Source of the DNA: an uncultured Actinomycetes bacterium
Lineage (GTDB): Bacteria; Actinomycetota; Acidimicrobiia; Acidimicrobiales; RAAP-2
Direction of reading: 5' to 3'
Assembly (NCBI GenBank): GCA_903825765.1
Contig: CAIKBU010000084.1
Location: 1-44,229 of the forward strand
DNA: 44,229 nucleotides
Below are positions 1-8,363 of the stretch, one piece after another (position 1 is the stretch's first letter; each line of letters starts with the position of its first letter). The notes under the pieces are model-generated. The model saw only the letters and a program-made list of their open reading frames with translations, did no database searches and had not been told where the DNA came from. Both the position numbers and the translations under genes were made by a program.

Positions 1-21
1 ACAGTCGCTTGCTCTGCCAAT
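1..21 (-). repeat. Partial tRNA-Asn duplicate (putative att site), truncated by the window edge
   Basis: acagtcgcttgctctgccaat is identical to 2514..2534 inside the tRNA-Asn gene, same orientation; identity stops at base 22 and the rest would lie left of base 1. Confidence 0.85.
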
Positions 22-85
22 GCCGAGTTTGTGCCGTAGTTCAGCCTCGTTCTCGTTGCGGCACCTTGTGGTCATCTCTGCTTGG

Positions 86-109
86 GAACTCATTGGGGGC
101 TTCATCACC
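86..109 (+). repeat. 24-bp imperfect direct repeat, left copy
   Basis: GAACTCATTGGGGGCTTCATCACC versus GAACGCATCTGGGGCTTCATCACC at 2258..2281 (21/24 identical, last 14 identical). Confidence 0.75.
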
Positions 110-129
110 AAAACTTTTGAAGAAATTGA

Positions 130-921
130 GTGGTTTTGCGAGCCAAAGGTGAAGGAACTGTCTACTTTGACGCCCCTCGGGGCAAGTTTGTCGTCAAGGT
201 TCCGATAGGGCAGACCCCTGCTGGCACCACCCGCTATAAAAAAGCGCAAGCCACCACGAGGCGTGAGGCAAACGCACTACGGCTCACCCTCATCGCCGAG
301 CGAGACAACCCCACTGCGGTTACTCCTTCCGCCTTGACTTTTCGGCAGTTCAGTGAGCATCACTTCGCCCACGAAGCCAACCTTCAACTACGACCAACGA
401 GTATTGGCAACTATCTCTATGTCCTTCGTAAATGGGCTTACCCGAACTTTGGCGATAAACCCCTTACGGGGATAACTTCGGCCGATATTGGCGCACTGCT
501 CGCCTCGCTGGCTGGCACAAACAGCACGCACTTCGTCAACCACTGCCGAGCCACCATCTCCCACGTCTTTGAGGCGGCACTCGCCCACCGTCTAGTTGAG
601 GACAACCCTGTTCGCAGGACGAGGAAGGTGAAATCCACAACGGCACAACCAACCTTGGTGCGTCAGCATTGGTCATTGGAGGAGTGCCGAGCCGCACTTA
701 TCGCTTCCCTTGGAACTCCTCACGCCCTCTTTGTTCATCTCGCTATCTATACGGGTATGCGGCACGGCGAGTTGATGGGTCTGATGTGGGAGGACTTTGA
801 CCTAGAAAACGCCACCGTGACCGTCAATAGAACTTTGGTAGAACTGCGCTCACGGCTAGACCCCACTACTCCCCGCTTGCGCTGCGGGGAGCCCCCGTTC
901 GATGCCGGTCATAACGGGTAA
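130..921 (+). pseudogene. Tyrosine recombinase / phage-type integrase, 3'-truncated
   Basis: AP2-like N-terminus, SAM-like core-binding domain and the first catalytic-Arg box (YTGMRHGELMGLMWEDFDL); the later HxR...Y boxes are absent and the frame runs into unrelated sequence near 865. Confidence 0.85.
869..891. repeat. Perfect 8-bp-stem hairpin at the integrase truncation / downstream of lacI
   Basis: CTCCCCGC-TTGCGCT-GCGGGGAG; no clear T-tract. Confidence 0.6.
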
Positions 922-1001
922 GTACTCGCCCGAGCCAACAAGGGCCAAGGGACCGGGAGATGCGGGGGAAGTCGACGACATACAACGCCTTTCTACTGAC
1001 G

Positions 1002-2057
1002 TCACCGTAGTTGGTGCGTCGGTGGTGGCGCCGTGGTACCGCGAATTATCAGTTGCGTCGGCAGTTCCGTGGTGGTCGCAGGATCGCCGTGCAGGACGCG
1101 GGCCAGAATCTGCCGGGCCAGCAGCGCTCCCTGCTGGAACGCCGGCTGGGCGACCGTCGTTAAGTCAAACACCCGCGCCAACTGGTGATCGTCAAAGCCA
1201 ATGACCGAAATGTCTTCGGGGCAGCGAAGCCCGGCCCGACGAATGGTGTGCAATACGCCCATGGCCATTTCGTCCGACTGCACGAAAATCGCCGTGGGAC
1301 GAGACGGGAGTGACAGCAGTTGGGCCGCGGCCAGCTCGCCACCCTCTACCGTGGAGCGACCGTTGACTTCAAGTTCCGGTCGCAACTCGATACCGGCATT
1401 CGTGAGCGCCTTGCGGTACCCAGCCCCGCGGTCCAGCGGCGGCTGGAAACTGATCGAGGACTCCTTGTCCAAGGTCACCATCGCGATAGAACGATGCCCC
1501 ATGCCGATGAGGTGATTGACGGCCATTTCGGCACTGGCCACGTCGTCAATGGTCACACTGGAGAATCCTGGAATGTCCACACCCAGTGACCCCACGGGCA
1601 CGCCCAGGTTGATCACGTCCTCAACGTCGGGAACGTCGGAGGGAAGGGTGAGCAAGAGAACCGCATCAACGCGTCGGCGCATTGGCAATTTCTCGAAGAG
1701 CTTGCCGTCGGTGTCGATGTAGAGCACCAGGTCAAACCCGGCCGACTGGAGTTCCTGCTCGATGCCATTGAGCACCTCGGCGAAGAACCAGCGGGAGATA
1801 AAGGGGGTAATCACCCCGACGGTCGACATTCGACCCGACGCCAAACTCGAGGCACTGGGTGACACGATGTAGTTCAATGCCTGCGAAGCGGCAAGGACCC
1901 GGGCCCGGGTTTTTTCCGAAACGTTCGGTAGTCCTCGCAGCGCCCGCGAGACGGTGCCACTCGACACCTTGGCCATCCGGGCCACGTCCTCAATCGAGGG
2001 GGTGGCGCGACCATTCGAGCGCCGACTGCGGGGCGACGGGGCGGGTGTTGCGCTCAT
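1002..2057 (-). CDS. LacI-family transcriptional regulator
   Basis: N-terminal HTH (SIEDVARMAKVSSGTVSRALRGLPNVSEKTRARVLAAS) and periplasmic-binding-like domain (IGFDDHQLARVFDLTTVAQP). Confidence 0.95.
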   Translation of the reverse strand: MSATPAPSPRSRRSNGRATPSIEDVARMAKVSSGTVSRALRGLPNVSEKTRARVLAASQALNYIVSPSASSLASGRMSTVGVITPFISRWFFAEVLNGIEQELQSAGFDLVLYIDTDGKLFEKLPMRRRVDAVLLLTLPSDVPDVEDVINLGVPVGSLGVDIPGFSSVTIDDVASAEMAVNHLIGMGHRSIAMVTLDKESSISFQPPLDRGAGYRKALTNAGIELRPELEVNGRSTVEGGELAAAQLLSLPSRPTAIFVQSDEMAMGVLHTIRRAGLRCPEDISVIGFDDHQLARVFDLTTVAQPAFQQGALLARQILARVLHGDPATTTELPTQLIIRGTTAPPPTHQLR

Positions 2058-2121
2058 GGGGACAAGTGTAAACCCTTGCAGCCGCCAGCCGACTTTGGTC
2101 GAACCCGTATGGCGCGCTTAG

Positions 2122-2135
2122 CGAAACCGCTTTCG
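2122..2135. promoter_or_regulatory. Candidate LacI-family operator upstream of the lacI-type gene
   Basis: CGAAACCGCTTTCG: near-palindrome centred on CG, 65 bp upstream of the lacI start. Confidence 0.5.
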
Positions 2136-2240
2136 TGGCGCACCCGCGACCGCGTCACTAGGGTGACGGTGTAGTTGAGTCCCGACGAGTGGACGGTGAG
2201 GGTGCTGGGGGTATCTGTCACTCCTAAAATCTACGAACAC

Positions 2241-2320
2241 GGTGTGACAGGTTTGGGGAACGCATCTGGGGCTTCATCACCCAAAAATCTGACTCCAATG
2301 ACACAAAAGCGTGTCACACC
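2241..2320. repeat. 9-bp perfect inverted repeat pair
   Basis: GGTGTGACA (2241..2249) and TGTCACACC (2312..2320). Confidence 0.6.
2258..2281 (+). repeat. 24-bp imperfect direct repeat, right copy
   Basis: See 86..109. Confidence 0.75.
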
Positions 2321-2472
2321 AACTTGTTACCCTCAACAGTGATGATGTCACAACGAGTTCAGCCCGATACATTCCACCGAGACGATATCCCTGTCACTAC
2401 AAGAAGAAATGAGAAGGGCTGGACTAGCAACGAGGGCAACAGTTGCTACAAACTTGTAGACAACGAGAAAGC

Positions 2473-2548
2473 TGGCTCCCAGAGCAGGACTCGAACCTGC
2501 AACCTAGCGATTAACAGTCGCTTGCTCTGCCAATTGAGCTATCTGGGA
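2473..2548 (-). tRNA. tRNA-Asn(GTT), CCA encoded
   Basis: Minus strand folds as TCCCAGA...AGCGA-CTGTTAA-TCGCT...TCTGGGA-G-CCA; anticodon GTT. Confidence 0.95.
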
Positions 2549-2592
2549 ATGAACCCGAGGGCACCACACCTTAGCATTGCCGACACCCCCGA

Positions 2593-3417
2593 CTACTGCT
2601 GGGTGAGCCAGTCCTGAAGGCGCTGCGCCTCAGGACTATTACGAACGGCTTTGCGACATTTCTCGAGACGCTTCGCCATGGCCTGGCGGGAGATTCCTCG
2701 ACCGTACGCGAGCTCTTCGACCGTCATGATTTTGTGCGCGAAATGCCAGAAGGCGGTGAAGTCGTCACCGCAGAGTCGCCGGAGCTCATCGATGACCCAG
2801 GCGGGCGCCTCGTCTTCGACGGTCGACTCTTTGGCGGGTACCGCTTCGTAGTCCACGTCTCGGTGCGCGGTGTCGACGAAGCGATGGTTCATCTCCACCA
2901 CTTCGCGGGCCAACGCGACCGAAATGCCCAGTTTGGCCGCAATCTCTTTGACGCCGAAGTGCTTTTGCACGTCACTGCGCAGCAGTTTCTGCAACTGCAA
3001 AATGAGGGCCATTTCGTGTTCGCTGAAACCAGCCTTTTGTCGAATGGCCTGGTTCACCAACTTGGTGATCCAGGGATAGGCGTAGGTCGAGAAGCGGGTA
3101 CCCTTCGAGGGCTCAAATCGGCGCAGCGCATTGACAAGGCCCTCCACCCCCGCAAGTTCAAGGTCCTCACTTTCGAAGGAGAACCCTCGTTCGCGCACCC
3201 GACGTCGAACCAGTCCGAGGGTCGCGTGGAGCAGCGTTGACTCGGCATCGCTTCCCGCCGAGACCAGTCGACGAAGTCGACGACGTTCGCCTTCACTGAG
3301 TTGTTCGTCGACCAATCGCTGTTGGGCCTCGCGTCCTCGAACAATCAGGGGCAGGAGCTCACGCTCCACCTCCGCACTCAACGGCGGGAGCAACGTGAGA
3401 CCAGCGACGGTTTTCAT
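2593..3417 (-). CDS. Sigma-70 family RNA polymerase sigma factor (divergent)
   Basis: Region 2 (EDLELAGVEGLVNALRRFEPSKGTRFSTYAYPWITKLVNQAIRQ) recognisable; region 4 HTH (TVEELAYGRGISRQAMAKRLEKCRKAVRN) divergent. Start overlaps the dnaG stop by 4 nt. Confidence 0.85.
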   Translation of the reverse strand: MKTVAGLTLLPPLSAEVERELLPLIVRGREAQQRLVDEQLSEGERRRLRRLVSAGSDAESTLLHATLGLVRRRVRERGFSFESEDLELAGVEGLVNALRRFEPSKGTRFSTYAYPWITKLVNQAIRQKAGFSEHEMALILQLQKLLRSDVQKHFGVKEIAAKLGISVALAREVVEMNHRFVDTAHRDVDYEAVPAKESTVEDEAPAWVIDELRRLCGDDFTAFWHFAHKIMTVEELAYGRGISRQAMAKRLEKCRKAVRNSPEAQRLQDWLTQQ

Positions 3418-5282
3418 TCTGGTGTGGCAGCGCTCTGGCGACTCAGGAGCCAGTCGCGCAACTCTTCCTCACTCCGACTGCCGTGTGGGCCGCTCAGCAA
3501 GTCGAGTCGTTGTTTCACGTCACGAATGGTCGCCATCGCCACGAGGGGATCAATCGTTTGGGCGCGCAGGTCCCGTTCGATGTCCTTGAGGGCGGCGGCG
3601 ACCGCGGCGCGAAGCAATTGCGAGACCACTGCGGACACGTCTTCGGTTGTGTAGTCACGGTCGAGCTCACCGACGCTCAGCTCACTCAGTACCGCCGCGG
3701 CGTCATGCTCACCCGTGGCCGTGAGGTCGTCAATGACTTGGCTGACGGCCTTCCCCGACGCGAGTCCGTCGAAGACAAGGCGCTGCACGTCGTGCACGAA
3801 GTAGGGGGCGATCAGACGATCGCTCACCGAATCGGGAAAAAAGAGTCGCAGGCGAAGCGCTTCTTGACCCGGTCGCGGGAGATCATCACGACGGCGCGGC
3901 TGTGACGATACGACCACTACGGGCGCGTTCGCCACACCGCGAACTTTGGCCTCCACCCGGGGTCGAAGGGTAATCACGTCGAGACGAAGTCGGTCGGCCA
4001 CCATCAACAAGTACTGGTCACGGACTAAGTCACTGGGGTGTTCGGCGATGACGGAGAGGGCCTGCTCCGCCGCGCGAGCGCGTCCCTCGGCCGTGGCGAT
4101 GTTGGCGGCGTCGAGTACGCGCTCCAGGCGAAACTGCAAGAACGGGACGGCGTTGGCGATGGCCTCGCGCAGCGCCTCGGGATCCTTTTGCGCCAGTTCG
4201 GCTGGGTCGGACCCCTTCGGAAGTCGCGCCACGGCGACGTCAACGTCGTGTGACTTCTCCCACTGGTACACCGACGCCGCCGCGGACTGACCGGCGTTGT
4301 CGGCGTCGTAGGCGAGCACGATGCGCTTGGCGAAGTTCTTCATAACCCGGAAGTGATCTTCGCCGAGGGCCGTTCCACACGTCGCCACGGCGCGAGGCAT
4401 ACCGGCCATGAAGCAGGCGATGACGTCGGTATAGCCCTCACAGACGATGATCTCACCAGTCTTGATGATGTTGTCCTTCGCCCAGTTGAGGGCGTAGAGC
4501 GTGCGGCGCTTCGCATAGATCATCGTCTCGGGCGAGTTCTTGTACTTCGGTTCGACGTACCCATCACCACGAACGGCGGCGGCCCCGGGCAAGATACGGC
4601 CGCCCACGGCAATAGCTTTGCCCGACGTGTCAAAAATCGGAAAGATGACACGGGCGCGCAGTGCATCTTGTTTGCGGTCGCGTTTGTTGACGAAACCAAG
4701 TCCCGCGCCCTCGAGCACCTTGGGGCTCAGCGAGAGCGCATTCGCGAGCCCATCCCACTCGTCGGGTGCCCAGCCGAGCTTGAACTGCCGAGCGACCTCG
4801 CCGTCAATACCTCGAGCGCGCAAGTAGTCGCGCGCGCCACGGGCGTCAGCACCATTTAACAGGCGCTCGTGGTACCACGTCACGGCGCTGTCCATCGCCG
4901 CCATGCAGTCCGCTTTGTCCTTGCGGGCCGGACCCGCCGACTCGTCTTCGTGGAGTTCAATGCCGGCGCGGTCGGCGAGCAGGCGCACCGCATCGATGAA
5001 GTCGAGGTGCAGTATCTCGCGAACAAAGGTGATTTGGTCCCCTGAGACGCGACAGCCGAAACAGTAGTAGCGACCCTCTTCGGCGTTCACCGAAAAGGAA
5101 GGGGTCTTCTCACCGTGAAAGGGGCAGAGGCCCGACCAGCGCCGACCAGACTTCTTGAGGGCGACGTGTTCAGTAATAAGCGCCACGATGTCCGTTGCCG
5201 CTCGCACCTGCGCAATTTCGGATTCAGAAATGGCCACCCCAAGACGGTATCGGTTTCGGGCCATGAAGCAGACCACGACCAC
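3414..5282 (-). CDS. dnaG: DNA primase
   Basis: CHC2 zinc finger CPFHGEKTPSFSVN...YCFGC; Toprim VCEGYTDVIA. True start is probably near 5237 (GTG, VAISESEIAQVRAATDIVALI). Confidence 0.97.
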   Translation of the reverse strand: MVVVCFMARNRYRLGVAISESEIAQVRAATDIVALITEHVALKKSGRRWSGLCPFHGEKTPSFSVNAEEGRYYCFGCRVSGDQITFVREILHLDFIDAVRLLADRAGIELHEDESAGPARKDKADCMAAMDSAVTWYHERLLNGADARGARDYLRARGIDGEVARQFKLGWAPDEWDGLANALSLSPKVLEGAGLGFVNKRDRKQDALRARVIFPIFDTSGKAIAVGGRILPGAAAVRGDGYVEPKYKNSPETMIYAKRRTLYALNWAKDNIIKTGEIIVCEGYTDVIACFMAGMPRAVATCGTALGEDHFRVMKNFAKRIVLAYDADNAGQSAAASVYQWEKSHDVDVAVARLPKGSDPAELAQKDPEALREAIANAVPFLQFRLERVLDAANIATAEGRARAAEQALSVIAEHPSDLVRDQYLLMVADRLRLDVITLRPRVEAKVRGVANAPVVVVSSQPRRRDDLPRPGQEALRLRLFFPDSVSDRLIAPYFVHDVQRLVFDGLASGKAVSQVIDDLTATGEHDAAAVLSELSVGELDRDYTTEDVSAVVSQLLRAAVAAALKDIERDLRAQTIDPLVAMATIRDVKQRLDLLSGPHGSRSEEELRDWLLSRQSAATPE

Positions 5283-5296
5283 ACTAGGGTGGTGGC

Positions 5297-6283
5297 ATGA
5301 GTGATTTTGCTGTCGAAACTAATGCCCTCGGTCGGGTCTTTAAAGACGGGAACGTGCAGGCTCTGAAGGGCGTTTCCCTCCAGGTGCCGCGCGGACAGGT
5401 CTTTGGACTCCTCGGCCCCAACGGTTCAGGCAAGACCACGATGATCCGTATTCTCTCGACCACCCTCGCCCCCACCAGCGGAAGCGCGACCGTTGACGGT
5501 TTTGACGTCGTCAAGCAGGCCGATGACGTGCGTCGTCGCATCGGCCTGGCCGGCCAGTTCGCAACGGTGGACGAAAACCTCACCGGCTTCGAGAACTTGC
5601 GGATGATTGGTTCACTCAACCACCTAAAGAAGTCCTACGTCGTTGCTCGAGCGCATGAACTGCTCGAGCGCTTCAACCTCGCCGAGGCGGGGAATCGGAT
5701 GCTGAAGGGCTACTCGGGCGGTATGCGTCGTCGCCTCGACTTGGCCGCTGCCTTGATGGCGAACCCTCCCATATTGTTTCTCGATGAACCCACCACGGGC
5801 CTCGACCCCCAGAGCCGTCAAGACTTGTGGACCATCATCGAGCAGCTGGTCGAAGAGGGCACCACGGTGCTGCTCACGACGCAGTACCTCGAAGAGGCCG
5901 ATCGGCTCGCGAAGCAGCTGGTCGTGCTCGATAAGGGCTCGATCATCGCCCAGGGAACGAGTGCCGAACTCAAGGCCACGCTGGGCACCACGGTGCTGGT
6001 CCTGACCTTCGAAACTACCGCCGACGCCCGTCGAGGCTTTGAGCTGGTCATGAATCTCACGCAGAAGAAGGCCAATATTGACGGCACCATCGTCGAGTTG
6101 ACGCTCGAGGATGGCCCTCGCGCTGCGGCGGACGCGCTGCGACGCCTCGACGCCGAAAACATTCCCGTGGCGGGGCTCAGCCTCCGTGAACCCAGCCTCG
6201 ACGACGTTTTCCTCACCCTGACCGGCAGTCGACCGGACGAAGAGGTTGTCGTGGACACGAAGAAAGCACGAAAGGCTCACTAA
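5297..6283 (+). CDS. ABC transporter ATP-binding protein, DrrA-like (multidrug/daunorubicin family)
   Basis: Walker A GLLGPNGSGKTT, signature YSGGMRRRLDLA, Walker B ILFLDEPTTGLD, DrrA-like C-terminus. Confidence 0.95.
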   Translation: MSDFAVETNALGRVFKDGNVQALKGVSLQVPRGQVFGLLGPNGSGKTTMIRILSTTLAPTSGSATVDGFDVVKQADDVRRRIGLAGQFATVDENLTGFENLRMIGSLNHLKKSYVVARAHELLERFNLAEAGNRMLKGYSGGMRRRLDLAAALMANPPILFLDEPTTGLDPQSRQDLWTIIEQLVEEGTTVLLTTQYLEEADRLAKQLVVLDKGSIIAQGTSAELKATLGTTVLVLTFETTADARRGFELVMNLTQKKANIDGTIVELTLEDGPRAAADALRRLDAENIPVAGLSLREPSLDDVFLTLTGSRPDEEVVVDTKKARKAH

Positions 6284-7080
6284 TGACGACCCCCATGCAC
6301 GCCGAAAAGAGTTCCCTGCGTTGGGTGATCAGCGACGTCCTCACCATGGCGCAGCGCAACATCCTCGCCATCATCCGTATTCCCTCGGCATTGGTCTTTA
6401 CGATTATTCAGCCCATCATGTTCGTGTTGCTCTTTCGCTACGTTTTTGGCGGCGCCATCCCCGTTGGAACGACGTTCGGCAATTACGTGAACTACCTCAT
6501 CCCGGGCATCCTCGTGCAGACCACCATCTTCGGCGCCGTGGGCACCGCCATTGGCCTGGCCGAAGACTTAAAGCGCGGCCTTATTGAACGCTTCCGCGCC
6601 CTGCCGATGGCGCGAATGGCAGTACTCGCCGGCCGTACGGTATCGGACCTGGCCCGCAATATCTTGATCTTGCTGGTGATCACTGGCGTTGGTTTTGCTG
6701 TTGGTTTTCGTCCGGGTGGTGGGTTCGTCGCGTACGTCCAGGCCAGCTTGTTAATGTTGTTGTTCGCCTACTGCCTCTCGTGGGGTTTTGCCTACATTGG
6801 CCTCACGGCCCCGAATCCCGAGACGGCCCAGGCCATGACCTTCCCCCTGATCTTCCCCTTGACGTTCGCGTCATCAATCTTCGTACCCGTGGCCTCGATG
6901 CCCCACTGGTTGCAGGTATTCGCTCGCAACCAGCCCGTGAGTCAAGCGGCCGAGGCAGTGCGTGGCCTCATGCTTGGCATCCCGCACGGTCAGTCCACCT
7001 ACATCTCCCTGGCGTGGGGACTGGCGGCGTTGCTGATCCTCGGCCCCTTGTCGACACGTCGATACCGCACCGCTTCCTAA
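6283..7080 (+). CDS. ABC-2 type transporter permease, DrrB-like
   Basis: Multi-TM ABC-2 membrane protein overlapping the ATPase stop. Confidence 0.93.
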   Translation: MTTPMHAEKSSLRWVISDVLTMAQRNILAIIRIPSALVFTIIQPIMFVLLFRYVFGGAIPVGTTFGNYVNYLIPGILVQTTIFGAVGTAIGLAEDLKRGLIERFRALPMARMAVLAGRTVSDLARNILILLVITGVGFAVGFRPGGGFVAYVQASLLMLLFAYCLSWGFAYIGLTAPNPETAQAMTFPLIFPLTFASSIFVPVASMPHWLQVFARNQPVSQAAEAVRGLMLGIPHGQSTYISLAWGLAALLILGPLSTRRYRTAS

Positions 7081-7086
7081 CGACTC

Positions 7087-8283
7087 GTGACCGTCGCGCG
7101 GCCGCTCTCGCGAGGACTCATCACGTTGATGGCGGTGGCCAGTGGCACCATCGTGGCCGACATCACGTACCTGCAGCCACTGCTGCACCTCGTGCGGCTC
7201 GATCTCCACTCCTCCGTCGCGGCCACGTCTGCGCTCCTGACCTTTACCCAGGTGGGGTACGTCATGGGACTAGCCCTCATTGCCCCGCTCGGTGACGTCT
7301 GGCCACGACGGCGACTCATCGTGGGGGTCTTTCTGGTCGCCGCGGTGGCGATGGCCACGGTGGCCGTGGTGCCGAATTACCTCACCCTGGCGTCGTTGCT
7401 CTTCGTTATCGGCGTCACCTCCGTCGGTGGACAGTTACTCGTTCCCTTCGCCGCCGACCTCAGTCCGGACGCGACTCGGGGCCGCACTATTGGGATCGTG
7501 ATGTCGGGACTGCTCAGCGGTGTCCTACTCTCGCGTGTGGTCGCCGGGTACGTCGCCCAGCTTTTTGGGTGGCGGGGTGTCTACGTCGTGGCCGCGCTGG
7601 CCCTGGTCGCGATGGCCATGACCCTCGCGCGGTATCTCCCCCTTGAAGCACCGCGCGAGCGAGTCCCCTACACCCGCGTTATCGCCGAATCCTTCACGAT
7701 GCTAAAAACCTCGTCACTCCTGCGTCGTCGCTCCTGGCTCGGTGCGGCGACGATGGGATCGCTCAACGTCGTCTGGGCCACACTCGCCTTCCACCTTGCG
7801 GCCTCGCCGTTTCACTATTCGTCGGGCACCATTGGTCTCTTTGGCCTCGTCGGGCTGTCCGGCATTGCCATGGCGAATGTCGCGGGGCGACTCGCCGATC
7901 AGGGTCGGGTGCGCCAGACCACCATACTGTGCGCCGCCTTGATGGTCGTGTCCTACGTCTTGCTCTGGGTGGGGGCCGCCAGTGTTCTCGTCATTGGATT
8001 CGCCATCATTGTGGTGGACGCGGGTGCGCAGGGCATGCAAATTTCCAATCAGACGGTCATTTACGCCATCGCCCCCGAAAAGCGATCGCGGGTCAACAGC
8101 CCCTACATGGTCACCTTCTTCTTGGGCGTCGCCGCCGGATCACTTGGTGCCGGCTTCGCGTACGCGTCATTTGGCTGGTCGGGGGCCTGCGCCTTCGGAC
8201 TTCTTTTAGCCCTCGCCTCGTTGGTGCTGGCGGTGACGATGCGCGCTGAACCAACGATCGCCACGGGGTCGCCCACGTCGTAG
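7087..8283 (+). CDS. MFS transporter
   Basis: About 12 hydrophobic helices, MFS motif GDVWPRRRLIVG; 6 nt downstream of the ABC permease. Confidence 0.92.
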   Translation: MTVARPLSRGLITLMAVASGTIVADITYLQPLLHLVRLDLHSSVAATSALLTFTQVGYVMGLALIAPLGDVWPRRRLIVGVFLVAAVAMATVAVVPNYLTLASLLFVIGVTSVGGQLLVPFAADLSPDATRGRTIGIVMSGLLSGVLLSRVVAGYVAQLFGWRGVYVVAALALVAMAMTLARYLPLEAPRERVPYTRVIAESFTMLKTSSLLRRRSWLGAATMGSLNVVWATLAFHLAASPFHYSSGTIGLFGLVGLSGIAMANVAGRLADQGRVRQTTILCAALMVVSYVLLWVGAASVLVIGFAIIVVDAGAQGMQISNQTVIYAIAPEKRSRVNSPYMVTFFLGVAAGSLGAGFAYASFGWSGACAFGLLLALASLVLAVTMRAEPTIATGSPTS

Positions 8284-8295
8284 CGGGCACCACAA

Positions 8296-8322
8296 AGTGC
8301 GTTGCATCAGCCTAAACGCACT
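8296..8322. promoter_or_regulatory. 8-bp inverted repeat with 11-bp spacer (operator or weak terminator)
   Basis: AGTGCGTT-GCATCAGCCTA-AACGCACT between the MFS stop and the amidohydrolase start. Confidence 0.5.
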
Positions 8323-8363
8323 CGGGGTGTGATTAACTAGTCCTCAATATCCCGGGGGGCGTA

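Noticed and set aside
2446-2459. CTACAA-AC-TTGTAG palindrome near the tRNA-Asn 3' end
   Set aside because: Short, and the context does not distinguish an operator from chance.
2324-2617. ORF with SQSRTRTCNLAINSRLLCQLSYL
   Set aside because: Antisense translation of the tRNA-Asn gene.
5297-8283. DrrAB-like ABC pair plus MFS as a novel resistance island
   Set aside because: Common exporter arrangement within the housekeeping block, with no mobility signals or biosynthetic genes nearby.
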